This document shows positions 16,731 through 26,412 of a stretch of DNA of 64,000 nt, in pieces. Below the pieces are notes generated by a model. It saw nothing but the letters and a program-made list of their open reading frames with translations, did not search any database and was not told where the DNA came from. Each line of letters opens with the position of its first letter. Position 1 is the first letter of the stretch. The stretch is from Pleomorphomonas sp. T1.2MG-36 (GTDB lineage: Bacteria > Pseudomonadota > Alphaproteobacteria > Rhizobiales > Pleomorphomonadaceae): the NCBI RefSeq assembly GCF_950100655.1, contig NZ_CATNLY010000001.1:1054001-1118000 (forward strand), read 5' to 3'. Made by a program: the position numbers and the translations under genes.

Positions 16731-19532
16731 ATGATGTCGCGAACCGAAGCGGCCGCCCCCTACCGGCGCACGGCCGACGACGTGCTCGCCTCGCTCGGAA
16801 CCGACGCGCGCAACGGCCTGACCCAGCGGGACGCCCGGAAGCGGCTCGACGAGGTCGGCCCCAATACCCTCGCCGCCGAAAGCCCGACGCCCGCCTGGAA
16901 GAAGTTCCTGGCGCAGTTTGCCAATGTTCTGGTCGCCCTGCTGCTCGTCGCCGCGCTGGTATCGGCCGGCCTGTGGTTTGTCGAACGCGACTCCGCCCTG
17001 CCCTTCGAGGCCATGGCGATCTTCGCCATCGTCATCCTCAACGCCATCATGGGCTATATCCAGGAAGCCCGCGCCGAACAGGCCGTGGCGGCGCTGCAGC
17101 AAATGTCGGCGGCGCATGCCAACGTCCTGCGCGACGGCAAGCGCCAGAGCGTCTTGGCGACCGAGATCGTCCCCGGCGACGTCATCCTCATCGAGGAGGG
17201 CGACACGGTCCCGGCCGACGCACGGCTGATCGAGGCCGTCTCGCTTCAGATGGCGGAAGCCCCGCTCACCGGCGAAAGCCTGCCGGTGGCCAAGGCCGTG
17301 GCGCCGCTTCCCTCGGACATGCCGATCGGCGACCGCACCAACATGATCCTCTCCGGCACGGCGGCGACCTACGGGCGCGGCCGCGCCGTCGTGGTGGCGA
17401 CAGGCATGCGCACGGAGATCGGCCGCATCGCCGGCATGCTGGCCGACGCGCCGGAGGAAACCACGCCGCTGCAGCGGGAGCTCGACAAGGTCGGTCGTCT
17501 CCTGGGCGTCGTCGTGGTGACGATCGCCGTCGTGATGATCGCGACCATCCTGCTCGTCGAGGACGTGCACGGCCTGTCGGCGATCTTCGACGTGCTGATC
17601 CTGGGCGTGGCTCTTGCGGTGGCGGCCATTCCCGAGGGCCTGCCGGCGATCGTGACGGCGGTTCTCTCCATCGGCGTCCAGCGGATGGCCAAGCGCAACG
17701 CCATCGTCCGCCACCTCGCCGCCGTCGAAACGCTGGGGTCGGCCAACGTCGTCGCCTCCGACAAGACGGGAACCCTCACCCGAAACGAGATGACGGTGCG
17801 CGTGGTCGCCACCGCCAGCGGGCGGGCGACGTTCGGCGGAACCGGCTATGCCCCGGACGGCGAACTCGGCGGCGACAACGGCGACGCCCTCGGCGGCGAC
17901 CACCTCGCCGAAACCTTGCGCGCCCTCACGGTCGCCGACCGCGCCAACAACGCCGTGCTGGTGGAAAAGGATGGCTGCTGGTCGGTCCAGGGAGACCCCA
18001 CCGAAGGGGCGCTGATCGTCGCCGCCCGCAAGGCCGGGCTCGATCGGACGGCGCTCGACGCCCGCTTCGAGCGTGTTGGCGAGGTGCCTTTCTCCTCCGA
18101 ACGCAAGCTGATGAGCACCATCCATACCGACGGCGACAAGCCGGGACGGCTCAGACTGCTCACCAAGGGCGCCCCGGACGTGCTGCTCGACCGTTGCTCG
18201 CACGAACTGGTAGGCGGAGAGGCGCGACCGCTATCCAAGGCTCGGCGCGAGGAGATCGCCGCCGTCAACGACAGCTTGGCCGGCGAGGCGCTCAGGACGC
18301 TCGGCTTGGCCTTTCGGACGCTGGACCAGGAGGACGCGCCGACGGAGGCCTTCGATGACGGCATCGAGCGCGACCTCGTCTTTCTCGGCCTCGTCGGCAT
18401 GATCGATCCGCCGCGCGACGAAGCCAAGGCCGCCATCGTCAGGGCCAAGGCAGCGGGCATCCGCCCCATCATGATCACCGGCGACCACCCGGCCACCGCT
18501 ACCGTCATCGCCGCCGAGCTCGGCCTGTCCGACGGCCGGGCCGTCACCGGCCGCGAACTGGAGGCGATGAGCGAGGATGCGCTCGACGAGACCGTGCGGG
18601 ACGTGTCGGTGTTCGCGCGCGTCAGCCCCGAGCACAAGCTGCGCATCGTCAGGGCGTTGCAACGCCACCGCAAGACGGTCGCCATGACCGGCGACGGCGT
18701 CAACGATGCCCCCGCCCTCAAGTCGGCCGACATCGGCATCGCCATGGGCATCACCGGAACGGACGTCTCCAAGCAGTCGGCCGACATCGTGCTCGCCGAC
18801 GACAACTTCGCCTCCATCGTCGCGGCGGTCGAGGAAGGCCGCGCCATCTACGCCAACATCCGCAAGTTCCTGCGTTACCTGCTGTCGTCCAACATCGGCG
18901 AGGTGATGACGATGTTCTTCGGCGTGCTGCTGGCCGAGGCGATCGGCCTGACGGCGGCAGGTGGCGGCGGCTTCGTCCTGCCGCTGCTTGCCACGCAGAT
19001 TCTCTGGATCAACCTCGTGACCGACGGTGCGCCGGCCCTGGCGCTCGGCGTCGACCCGGCGGACGACCGCGTCATGCGGCAGCCGCCGCGCCCACGGGGA
19101 GAGCGCGTCATAACGCCGGCCATGTGGGTGGGCATCCTGCTCGTCGGCCTGGTGATGGCCGTCGGCACGCTCGCGGTACTCGACGCCTCCCTGCCCGGCG
19201 GCTTCATCGAAGGCAGCGGCACGATCGGCTACGCCCAGACCATGGCCTTCACCACGCTGACGCTGTTCCAGCTGTTCAACGTGTTCAACGCCCGCTCCGA
19301 CCACGCGAGCGCCTTCCATGGCCTGTTCGCCAACCGCTGGCTCTGGGGGGCCGTCGGCCTGTCCGTCGCCCTGCAAGCCGCCGTCATCTACATTCCGTTC
19401 CTGCAAAGCGCCTTCTCGACGACCAGTCTCAGCGCAACCGACTGGCTGTTCTGCACCGCCGTGGCAAGTTCGGTGCTGTGGTTGCGCGAGGCGAGCAAGC
19501 TGGTCGGTCGATTCTGGCCGCAAAACGCCTAA
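16731..19532 (+). CDS. P-type ATPase, P2A (SERCA/PMCA-like) calcium-type cation pump
   Basis: About 933 residues with the full P2A plan: an N-terminal cation-ATPase domain, the actuator TGES loop, the ion-site PEGLP in helix 4, the phosphorylation site DKTGTLTRNEM, a nucleotide domain with K-G-A-P, and the hinge TGDGVNDAPALK. Six C-terminal helices follow. It would expel Ca2+ or a similar cation across the inner membrane. Several in-frame starts exist (16638, 16722, 16731, 16734). I prefer 16731 because AGGG lies nine bases upstream. The true ion cannot be decided from sequence by eye. Confidence 0.92.
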   Translation: MMSRTEAAAPYRRTADDVLASLGTDARNGLTQRDARKRLDEVGPNTLAAESPTPAWKKFLAQFANVLVALLLVAALVSAGLWFVERDSALPFEAMAIFAIVILNAIMGYIQEARAEQAVAALQQMSAAHANVLRDGKRQSVLATEIVPGDVILIEEGDTVPADARLIEAVSLQMAEAPLTGESLPVAKAVAPLPSDMPIGDRTNMILSGTAATYGRGRAVVVATGMRTEIGRIAGMLADAPEETTPLQRELDKVGRLLGVVVVTIAVVMIATILLVEDVHGLSAIFDVLILGVALAVAAIPEGLPAIVTAVLSIGVQRMAKRNAIVRHLAAVETLGSANVVASDKTGTLTRNEMTVRVVATASGRATFGGTGYAPDGELGGDNGDALGGDHLAETLRALTVADRANNAVLVEKDGCWSVQGDPTEGALIVAARKAGLDRTALDARFERVGEVPFSSERKLMSTIHTDGDKPGRLRLLTKGAPDVLLDRCSHELVGGEARPLSKARREEIAAVNDSLAGEALRTLGLAFRTLDQEDAPTEAFDDGIERDLVFLGLVGMIDPPRDEAKAAIVRAKAAGIRPIMITGDHPATATVIAAELGLSDGRAVTGRELEAMSEDALDETVRDVSVFARVSPEHKLRIVRALQRHRKTVAMTGDGVNDAPALKSADIGIAMGITGTDVSKQSADIVLADDNFASIVAAVEEGRAIYANIRKFLRYLLSSNIGEVMTMFFGVLLAEAIGLTAAGGGGFVLPLLATQILWINLVTDGAPALALGVDPADDRVMRQPPRPRGERVITPAMWVGILLVGLVMAVGTLAVLDASLPGGFIEGSGTIGYAQTMAFTTLTLFQLFNVFNARSDHASAFHGLFANRWLWGAVGLSVALQAAVIYIPFLQSAFSTTSLSATDWLFCTAVASSVLWLREASKLVGRFWPQNA

Positions 19533-19612
19533 AGGCTAAATGGAAAGCGCCCGTGGCCCTCGTGATAAATGGCGATGGACGACAACCGAAGGCACGAAGG
19601 CTGGAAGGACGC

Positions 19613-20965
19613 ATGGCACTCTTCTACTGGAACACGCATCTGGAGACCGGAAACGTTCAGATCGACAGCCAGCACAAGCGGCTGTTCGAGCTGACCAACA
19701 ACATCGCCGATGCGGTATCCGGCCAGGGATCTCTGCCGGAAGCGCCAGCCCTGCTGGCCGAGCTGATAGACTATGCCAACACGCACTTCTGCGATGAAGA
19801 AAAGCTGATGTGCCGCTCGTCGCTGAGTGCTGCGAAGAAACACCAGCACATCTGCGCGCACCGGGCGTTCCACACCCGGGTTCAGGCGATCGCCGCCAAG
19901 TCCGACCTCGAGCAGGCCGAGGCGGTCAACGAGATCCTCAACTTCCTCGTCAACTGGCTGGTCACCCACATCCTCAAGCTCGACCACCGGATGGTTCATG
20001 GGCTGCCGGAACGGAGCGACGAAGAAGGCCCATCCCTTTCGGTTCAGGAAATACTGATCGCCGCGCTCAACGAGTCCGAGCGCCGCTTCCGCCAGTTGGC
20101 CGAGCAGGCGCCGACGATGCTGTGGTTTGCCGGCATTTCCGGCGCCCGCGAGTTCGTCAACAGGGAGTGGTCCGAGTTCATGGGCCTCTCCGAAGTCGAC
20201 ATGAAGGCGGCGGACTGGAGCCTGTTCCTGCCCCCCGACGACCGGGAGCGCTACCGCGCCTTTCTGGACGAGAGGCTGCGCAAGCACGATGCCGGCACGA
20301 TCGAGTACCGGATTCGCGCCAAGGGCGGGCATCTGAAGTGGGTGCTCGAAAAGGTCATGCCGCGCCTCGACGGCGACAGGTTTGTCGGCCTGATCGGCGC
20401 CGACACCGACATCACGGCGATGAAGGAGACGACCGCGACGCTGGAGAAGCTGGTCGCCCAGAGAACCCGAGAGCTCGAACGGCTGGTGAACTCGGATCCG
20501 CTGACCGGACTGTTGAACCGGAGGGCCTTCGACGAGCGACTCGATCTGGAGATACAGCGGGCCCAGCGCTATCAGCGCCCGCTCTCGCTTCTGTTCATCG
20601 ACATCGATCACTTCAAGCAGGTCAACGACCGCCACGGACATGTCGTCGGCGACGAAGTGTTGCGGGCGGTGGCGACCGTCCTGAAGGACGGGCTGAGGGC
20701 GACCGATGCCGCCTGCCGCTATGGCGGCGAGGAGTTCGCCGTCATCCTCGTAGAGACCGACAGGCATGAGGCCTTCTCGATCGCCGAGCGAATCCGCCTC
20801 GCGGCCGAGAACAACCGGATCGAGCAACTCGACAAGAGCGCCACGATCAGCGTTGGCGTGTCGGTGCTCTCGCCCGAGGACCTCGCGGTGGACCTCGTCC
20901 AGAGAGCCGATAACTCGATGTATGTCGCCAAGAAGAACGGACGCAATCAAAGCTGCATGCAGTGA
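19613..20965 (+). CDS. Bacteriohemerythrin-PAS-GGDEF diguanylate cyclase
   Basis: 450 residues in three parts. Residues 1-130 are a hemerythrin with the di-iron ligand set (D-S-Q-H, H-F-C-D-E-E, H-Q-H-x-x-x-H, T-H-x-x-x-x-D-H). Residues 150-275 are a PAS/PAC sensor, followed by a short coiled coil. The GGDEF domain has the active-site variant GGEEF and, five residues before it, an intact RxxD inhibitory site (RATD). It probably makes c-di-GMP in response to oxygen or redox state. It starts 80 bases after the P-type ATPase. There is no membrane segment. Confidence 0.92.
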   Translation: MALFYWNTHLETGNVQIDSQHKRLFELTNNIADAVSGQGSLPEAPALLAELIDYANTHFCDEEKLMCRSSLSAAKKHQHICAHRAFHTRVQAIAAKSDLEQAEAVNEILNFLVNWLVTHILKLDHRMVHGLPERSDEEGPSLSVQEILIAALNESERRFRQLAEQAPTMLWFAGISGAREFVNREWSEFMGLSEVDMKAADWSLFLPPDDRERYRAFLDERLRKHDAGTIEYRIRAKGGHLKWVLEKVMPRLDGDRFVGLIGADTDITAMKETTATLEKLVAQRTRELERLVNSDPLTGLLNRRAFDERLDLEIQRAQRYQRPLSLLFIDIDHFKQVNDRHGHVVGDEVLRAVATVLKDGLRATDAACRYGGEEFAVILVETDRHEAFSIAERIRLAAENNRIEQLDKSATISVGVSVLSPEDLAVDLVQRADNSMYVAKKNGRNQSCMQ

Positions 20966-21043
20966 CCACCCGTCGGGGTGACGGCGGGAACAATCCGGCC
21001 GCGGGGCTGTTGTCGCACACCAATCCCCGCTCTGGAGGTCGAC

Positions 21044-21457
21044 ATGCACGCCGAAGCGATGATTCGCACCCACCCCGCCCTGAACGGCTCCATCAACACA
21101 GGCCTGCTCCGCTCGATCGAGGAATGCCTCGACTGCGCCCAGACCTGCACCTCCTGTGCCGACGCCTGTCTCGGCGAGGCGCACGTCGCCGACCTGCGCC
21201 AGTGCATCCGCCTCAACCTCGACTGCGCCGACCTCTGCGCGGCAACGGCGGCCATCGCCTCGCGCTGCACCGGAGCCAACGACGCCGTGCTGAAGGCGGT
21301 CCTTCTCGCCTGTCGCGAAGCCTGCCGCTCCTGCGCCGCCGAATGTGGCTGCCACGCCTCGATGCACGAGCACTGCCAGGTCTGCGCCGACGCCTGCCGG
21401 CGCTGCGAGGAGGCCTGCATGGCCGCCGCCGACGGCATCAAGGCCTCATTGCAGTGA
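21044..21457 (+). CDS. Cytosolic four-helix-bundle copper storage protein (Csp3-like, DUF326)
   Basis: 137 residues with about 19 cysteines arranged as C-x-x-C and C-x-x-x-C on four helices: ECLDCAQTCTSCADAC, the RQC to SRC stretch, ACREACRSCAAECGC and EHCQVCADACRRCEEAC. This is the pattern of Csp proteins, which fill a helical-bundle core with Cu(I). No signal peptide is present, so it resembles cytosolic Csp3 rather than exported Csp1. A TGGAGG ribosome site precedes the ATG at 21044. A second copper-linked locus (DUF411) lies 7 kb away. Confidence 0.9.
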   Translation: MHAEAMIRTHPALNGSINTGLLRSIEECLDCAQTCTSCADACLGEAHVADLRQCIRLNLDCADLCAATAAIASRCTGANDAVLKAVLLACREACRSCAAECGCHASMHEHCQVCADACRRCEEACMAAADGIKASLQ

Positions 21458-21518
21458 GGAGCTGCGAACTGATCCCCGGAGGGGCGGTTTCGACAATTTC
21501 AGGCTTGGGAGGGAAAAG

Positions 21519-21594
<76 letters not shown>

Positions 21595-21781
21595 ACTTTT
21601 CTCGCCGGACGTTGGTGTCGTCCGGAAGCGATGGCGGCTTATAACCACGCCAGAGATTGGGCGCAAGTCCTTTTCGAGCCGTTAGGCGAAAAAAATGATT
21701 ATGTTTTGTTTTCAGTGGATTAGACGCGAGTATCCATCGAGCCTGACATTCGGCCCGGTCAACGCCTGATCGCGGAAACGC

Positions 21782-21812
21782 AAAACGGCGGCACCTTCCG
21801 GGCCGCCGTGTT
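21782..21812 (-). terminator. Terminator of the PhzF-like gene
   Basis: ACGGCGGC and GCCGCCGT form a perfect 8-bp stem, followed on the minus strand by TTTTG. It sits 29 bases beyond the stop of the PhzF-like gene. Confidence 0.7.
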
Positions 21813-21837
21813 TGCCGAGCAATCGGGCTATCCGCCG

Positions 21838-22749
21838 TCAGACGTAAAGTTCGCCGCGGCCGACGATAACCGCCTCGCCGCCGATGCGGCCGCCGGTCAG
21901 CTTGCCCTTCTCGATGATGATCTCAAGCTCGATACGACTGGGCCGCCCCATTTCGAATCCCTGCTCGATGATCAGCTGATGCTCGCCATCGGCAGGCCGG
22001 TCGAAGCGGCGGACCACCGCCGAGAAGGCAGCGGCGGCCGAGCCGGTGGCCGGATCCTCGCCGATGCCGAGATGCGGCGCGAACATGCGGGCGTGGAAGT
22101 CGTGGCCGTTGGTCACCACCTCGCGGGTGTAGACGAACAGGTCGAGCTCCGTCGAACCGAACGCCCCGGTCCAATGCGACTTGTCGACGCGGATGCGGCG
22201 CATGGCGTCGAGCCCGGCCAGCGGCAGGAACACGAACACCGGGCCGCCGCCGTCGAAGACGCAGGGCACGTGATTCTCAAAGCCGATGTCGCCCCGGTTG
22301 AGTCCCAGTGCCGAGGCGGCAAGGCCGATGTCGCCGTGGAACGGACGCTCTTCGGGCAGCTTGGGCAGATCGAACACGGCACGGCCGGAGCGCTGCGGCG
22401 AGATGGTGACGCCACAGCGAACCACGCCCACCTGCTCTTCCAGCACCACCATGGCGTCGGTCTCGCGCTCGATGCCCTGCAGGCGCTCGTGGGCGAGCAG
22501 AACGGCGGTGCCGACGGTGGGGTGGCCGGCAAACGGCAGTTCGCGGCCGGGCGTGAAGATGCGAATCCTGGCCGACGTGCCGGGCCGCGACGGCGGCTCC
22601 ACGAACACGGTTTCGGACAGATTGAATTCCTTGGTGATCGCCAGCATGGCTGCGCTGTCGAGGCCGGCGCTGTCCAGCACGACCGCCAGCGGATTGCCCG
22701 TCAGTCCCTTCGCGGTGAAAACATCGAGAATCGCATATCGACGAGCCAC
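21838..22749 (-). CDS. PhzF-family isomerase-like protein
   Basis: 303 residues with the PhzF double hot-dog layout. The N-terminus reads YAILDVFTAKGLTGNPLAVV. The catalytic-glutamate segment is LSETVFVEPP near residue 48. ELPFAGHPTVGTA and the C-terminal GEDPATGSAAAAF loop are both diagnostic. Most non-phenazine members are isomerases or epimerases of unknown substrate, and no phenazine genes are here. The start is a GTG at 22749 with AGGAGAG about six bases upstream. Confidence 0.9.
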   Translation of the reverse strand: MARRYAILDVFTAKGLTGNPLAVVLDSAGLDSAAMLAITKEFNLSETVFVEPPSRPGTSARIRIFTPGRELPFAGHPTVGTAVLLAHERLQGIERETDAMVVLEEQVGVVRCGVTISPQRSGRAVFDLPKLPEERPFHGDIGLAASALGLNRGDIGFENHVPCVFDGGGPVFVFLPLAGLDAMRRIRVDKSHWTGAFGSTELDLFVYTREVVTNGHDFHARMFAPHLGIGEDPATGSAAAAFSAVVRRFDRPADGEHQLIIEQGFEMGRPSRIELEIIIEKGKLTGGRIGGEAVIVGRGELYV

Positions 22750-22931
22750 TTGGTTCTCTCCTGAGGCGCACGGGTGCCGGTCACCATAGTGGTGACGCCG
22801 GCTTTAGTCCACGTCGGTTATCACCCGAATTTCACCACGCCTCTTCCAAAATGCGACCAAAATTACCAGCTATGACTAACGGAAAGGATGCACCGGTCCG
22901 TCGAACCGACGGCCGGGCGTGGAGACGAAAA

Positions 22932-23378
22932 ATGTCCAGGCTGTCTAGGATTGCCGCCCCTGTCGCCATAGCCGCCGTCCTGTCCTCGCTGGCGCTGCCG
23001 GCCCTGGCGGATGGCTATCATCATCGACACCGGTATGATGGCGGTGACCTTGCCGCCGTCGGCGCCATCGGTCTGCTCGGCGGCGCCCTCCTCGGCGCGA
23101 CGCTGGCCTCCCCGCCTCCCCCGCCGCCGGTCTACTACGAACCGGCTCCGCCCGTGTATTATGAGCCGCCCGTCGTCTACCGGCCGGCGCCCGTCTACCG
23201 GCCGGCCCCGGTCGTGGTCTATCGGCAGCCGGCGCCGGTCTACGCGGCGGCGCCGCTGTCGTCCGAGCATCAGGCTTGGTGCGCGGGCCGCTATCGTTCC
23301 TATAACGCGTACGACAATACGTGGGTCGACAACCGCGGAAACCTGCGCCCCTGTCAGTCGCCGTATTTCGGCGGCTGA
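22932..23378 (+). CDS. BA14K-family secreted Pro/Tyr-rich protein
   Basis: 148 residues. A signal peptide (cleavage after SLALPALA) is followed by an HHRHRYDGG patch and a hydrophobic glycine segment. Then comes a low-complexity run of P-V-Y-Y-E-P and R-P-A-P-V repeats. A C-terminal BA14K module (HQAWCAGRYRSYNAYDNTW, ending R-P-C) completes it, with a likely disulphide. BA14K was described as a Brucella surface lectin-like immunoreactive protein and is common in Rhizobiales. It stands alone, with a terminator close behind. Confidence 0.85.
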   Translation: MSRLSRIAAPVAIAAVLSSLALPALADGYHHRHRYDGGDLAAVGAIGLLGGALLGATLASPPPPPPVYYEPAPPVYYEPPVVYRPAPVYRPAPVVVYRQPAPVYAAAPLSSEHQAWCAGRYRSYNAYDNTWVDNRGNLRPCQSPYFGG

Positions 23379-23418
23379 TCGGAAAAAGCCACCACCCCAG
23401 GCAGATCGCAGTACCTCG

Positions 23419-23456
23419 CCGCCCGCCATGACCTCCAGGCGGGCGGTTCTTTTATT
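23419..23456 (+). terminator. Rho-independent terminator after the BA14K gene
   Basis: CCGCCCGCC pairs perfectly with GGCGGGCGG around a ten-base loop and is followed by TTCTTTTATT. It sits 40 bases past the stop. Confidence 0.85.
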
Positions 23457-23460
23457 GCTG

Positions 23461-24171
23461 TCAACCGGCGAGCAGCCGGGCCGCGAAGGCGCGGCTGTAG
23501 GCCGTGACCTCGGGACGGTCGAGTTCCGAGACGGCGCGAAAGGCGATGACCCGCTCCAGTTCGCGGTCTTCCTGCCTGTCGAGTTCCGCCATGATGACAG
23601 CGACGAGCTTGTCGGCCGACAACGGGAAACGAAGCACCCGGCCGATCGACACGCGCGGCCCGTCGAAGACCGCCAGCATGCCTTCCGTCACCGCCTCCGC
23701 CGCGACGAGCCCAGTCTCTTCCCGCAGTTCGCGCTCGATGGACGCCACCACGCCGACATTGCCATCAGCGTCGACGTCGGCGGGCTCCAGACTGCCGCCG
23801 GGCGGGTAGATCCGGCCGGCATTTGCGGTGTTCGCACCCATCTCGCCGAGAATCAGCGCTCCATCCGACGACAGCACCAGGGCCGAGCCGAACAGGTTGC
23901 GGATGCCGATCTCCGGAAAACCCCAATCGCGCCAGGCGAGAAAGCCGGCGAAGTCACCCTCCACCGCCTCTCCCGTCAGCACGCCGCCCTCGATGACGAT
24001 ACCACCCGGCTCGCCCGGCGCGATGGTGCCGAGAACGCGGCCGTTCCAGAGATGTGGGTTGGCGGCGACGCACGCCGCCCAGTGCGCGTCGATCCGGGGA
24101 CGCATCTCGTCGGCGATCGGCCATGTGCCGGGCCTGAGGCGAAGGCGGATGTCGGTAATGTCGTGGAGCAT
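23461..24171 (-). CDS. Nudix-family hydrolase
   Basis: About 236 residues. An N-terminal region of about 110 residues precedes a Nudix fold with the box glutamates in ERELREETGL, preceded by an unusually spaced YPPGGSLE. Between them is an insertion of about 12 residues (PADVDADGNVG), so the box departs from the standard G-x5-E-x7-REUXEEXGU spacing. It hydrolyses some nucleoside diphosphate derivative; the substrate is unknown. I chose the ATG at 24171 (CCGGAA upstream) over 24213. Confidence 0.75.
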   Translation of the reverse strand: MLHDITDIRLRLRPGTWPIADEMRPRIDAHWAACVAANPHLWNGRVLGTIAPGEPGGIVIEGGVLTGEAVEGDFAGFLAWRDWGFPEIGIRNLFGSALVLSSDGALILGEMGANTANAGRIYPPGGSLEPADVDADGNVGVVASIERELREETGLVAAEAVTEGMLAVFDGPRVSIGRVLRFPLSADKLVAVIMAELDRQEDRELERVIAFRAVSELDRPEVTAYSRAFAARLLAG

Positions 24172-24275
24172 GGAAGATTCCGGAAAAAGCCGGCCGCTCA
24201 AGCGGGTTGGCAAACTTTAGCCAGCCGATACGACCAAAGGAAGACCACCCAGCCCCGATCCATCCGCCACCCAAC

Positions 24276-24304
24276 AAAAATCCCCGCCGAAGACCGGCGG
24301 GGAT
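24276..24304 (-). terminator. Rho-independent terminator upstream of the Nudix gene
   Basis: ATCCCCGCCG and CGGCGGGGAT form a perfect 10-bp stem with a five-base loop. On the minus strand it is followed by TTTTTG. It would end the chemoreceptor 2 transcript. Confidence 0.85.
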
Positions 24305-24437
24305 CGAGAGGATCGAGAAAGGCGACCAGAGCCTGATCTGAAACTCGCTGGAGCGAGGCAACTGGCGACGGGTTCGAGAACCGGAGCGGAGCGGACTTAG
24401 CGTCCGTGAGCACCGGAAGCGCAGAACACTAAGCCAA

Positions 24438-24485
24438 GGGCATCCGCCCGAAAAGTTGCAGACTTTTCGGGCCAAGCGGATGCCC
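24438..24485. repeat. Large nested palindrome 3' of chemoreceptor 2
   Basis: Outer arms GGGCATCCGC and GCGGATGCCC (10 bp) enclose inner arms CCGAAAAGT and ACTTTTCGG (9 bp) around TGCAG, with only a five-base bulge on one side. The CCGAAAAGT core resembles a dispersed palindromic repeat seen in many Rhizobiales intergenic regions. Confidence 0.7.
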
Positions 24486-24514
24486 AGGGATGTCCGCTCC
24501 AGTAGAGTTTCGGG

Positions 24515-26188
24515 TCAGGCGGCGCGGATGGTGCCGACGAAGGCCGCCACCTTCTGTTCCAGAGCTGCCGACTGCTTGGCGAGATGCGACATGCGGTCGA
24601 GGAGATCGCGCGAGGCGGCGCCGCTCTTCTCGGCGGTGGTGCGGACACCAACGATGGTCTGCGCCACCTCGGCGGCGCCAACGGCCGCCTCGGAGATGTT
24701 GCGGGCAATCTCGCCGGTCGCCGCGTTCTGCTGCGTGGCGGCGCCGGAGATCGACGAGGTGATGTGGTCGAGGTCGGCGATGCGGCGGGAGATGTCGGCG
24801 ATCTTCTCCACCGACTGCTGGGTGGCGCTCTGGATGGTGCCCATCTGGGCCTCGATGTCCTGCGTCGCCTTGGCGGTCTGGCTGGCCAGCGCCTTCACTT
24901 CGGAGGCGACGACGGCAAAGCCGCGCCCCGCCTCGCCCGCCCGCGCCGCCTCGATGGTGGCGTTGAGGGCCAGAAGGTTGGTCTGCTCGGCAATCGCCTG
25001 AATCATGGCGACGATGGTTCCGACCTTGGAGGCGCTGTCGGCCAGCGACCGCACGTCATGGTCGGTCAGGCGAGCCTGCTCGACGGCGGCGCCGATCAGC
25101 GTCGAAGCTTCGCTGATCTGACGGCCGATCTCGGCGATCGACGACGACAGTTCTTCCGACGCGCCGGCAACAGCCTGCACGTTGGCCGACGTCTGTTCGG
25201 AGGCGCTGGCCACGGCCATTGACCGGCCGGAGGTTTCCTCGGCGTCGGCGACCATCACTTCGGCGGCCTTCAGCGTCGACTGGGCGGTCTGGCTCACGGT
25301 GGCGAGCACCTCGCCCACTTCAGTTTCGAACTCGCGGGCCAGCCTGTCGAGCAGAGCCTTCTGCTCGGCGCGCCGCTGCTCTTCCACATTAGCCTGCGCC
25401 GCCTTGAGACGCTCGGTTTCCACCAGCGTGTCGCGGAAGGTGCCGACCGTGCTCCACAGGACGCCGATCTCGTCGCGGCCGACCTTCGCGGGAATGGAGA
25501 CATCCATCTTGCCCTGGGTCAGGAGGGACAGGGCGCCGTTGACGCGCTTCAGCGGGCCGGCGATCTTGGCCGTTCCGATCCAGGAGGCGATGCCGATGCC
25601 GGCCAGAATGCCGATGACGGCGAAAATGATCAGGGTGCGACGGCCGGCGACGTAATACTCTCCGATCGAGGCGCGCACCGCATCGAGATCCTGACGGTCG
25701 AGTTCGACGAGCTTGTCGACGTCGGCCTGCAGCTGCTTGCGGTTGTTGCGGTTGGCGTCGTTGTTGCCCTGCTCGTTGGCGGCGGCCGGAGACTCCTCGA
25801 CGCCAAGACGAGCCGTCTCGGTACGGAAGGTCTGGAATTCCTTGGCCTTGGCCACCACGGCATCGAACGCCGACTTGCGGTCATCGGGCACGCGCGACGA
25901 CCAGTCGCCCAGCAGTTCGTCGATCGCCTTGAGGTTCTTGGCGATACCCTCGGCGAAGGGCTTGGACGCGTCGGTGCTCTTGGCCGCGTAGATGCCACGC
26001 GAATCCATCACCACGGCGGTGATGAGCCGGTTGAGGTGCTCGCCGTCATAGGCGCGCTGCGAGGCGAGCTGGAAGGCGTCGACCTGCTCGTTGTATCCCT
26101 GCATGAGACGGATGCCGAGCAGAGCCACGCCGATGGCGATGACGCCCAGCACGGCAACGATCGAATAGAGCTTTCCTTGGATTTTCAT
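24515..26188 (-). CDS. Methyl-accepting chemotaxis protein 2
   Basis: 557 residues. Helix 1 spans 7-29. A periplasmic sensor region spans about 30-183, rich in charged and Gln/Asn residues ([14 protein letters not shown]), and helix 2 spans about 185-205. HAMP follows, then the signalling domain with [20 protein letters not shown]. It ends FVGTIRAA without a methylesterase tether. The start at MKIQGKLYS (26188) is preferred to an ATG eight codons upstream because the charged residue then sits right before helix 1. The ligand is unknown. Confidence 0.94.
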   Translation of the reverse strand: MKIQGKLYSIVAVLGVIAIGVALLGIRLMQGYNEQVDAFQLASQRAYDGEHLNRLITAVVMDSRGIYAAKSTDASKPFAEGIAKNLKAIDELLGDWSSRVPDDRKSAFDAVVAKAKEFQTFRTETARLGVEESPAAANEQGNNDANRNNRKQLQADVDKLVELDRQDLDAVRASIGEYYVAGRRTLIIFAVIGILAGIGIASWIGTAKIAGPLKRVNGALSLLTQGKMDVSIPAKVGRDEIGVLWSTVGTFRDTLVETERLKAAQANVEEQRRAEQKALLDRLAREFETEVGEVLATVSQTAQSTLKAAEVMVADAEETSGRSMAVASASEQTSANVQAVAGASEELSSSIAEIGRQISEASTLIGAAVEQARLTDHDVRSLADSASKVGTIVAMIQAIAEQTNLLALNATIEAARAGEAGRGFAVVASEVKALASQTAKATQDIEAQMGTIQSATQQSVEKIADISRRIADLDHITSSISGAATQQNAATGEIARNISEAAVGAAEVAQTIVGVRTTAEKSGAASRDLLDRMSHLAKQSAALEQKVAAFVGTIRAA

Positions 26189-26412
26189 TTCAGCGGTCCC
26201 AAAACAAGGCAATCTCGGCTGCCCTCAGCGTAGAATAGTAATTCTTCCATTGCCGACTTGTTAACGGATGGAATATTTCCATTGAACGGTACCGACTTAC
26301 GGTGTGGTTTGGTTGCGAAGACCAACGAAAGTCGCTCCCCAGACTCCTGCCTCTTGTAAAAATTCACTAGGCCAAATGGCTCCATACCGACTTTCGATTT
26401 GACCTAAGTGCC
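26189..26412. other. AT-richer intergenic stretch upstream of chemoreceptor 2
   Basis: 224 bases without a gene, noticeably richer in A/T than its surroundings. It presumably holds the chemoreceptor promoter. I see no clear operator or RNA structure. With the terminator and tandem repeats that follow, it makes a 532-base region without a complete gene (26189-26720). Confidence 0.4.

Larger units (their letters stand above)
24172..24514. other. 343-base gap between the Nudix and chemoreceptor 2 genes
   Basis: No gene. It contains a strong minus-strand terminator (24276-24304), a large nested palindrome directly after the chemoreceptor stop (24438-24485), and presumably the Nudix promoter. Confidence 0.6.

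Noticed and set aside
19529..21373. 614-codon minus-strand frame over the hemerythrin-GGDEF and Csp genes
   Set aside because: It lies antisense to two clear genes and has no recognisable motif or ribosome site.
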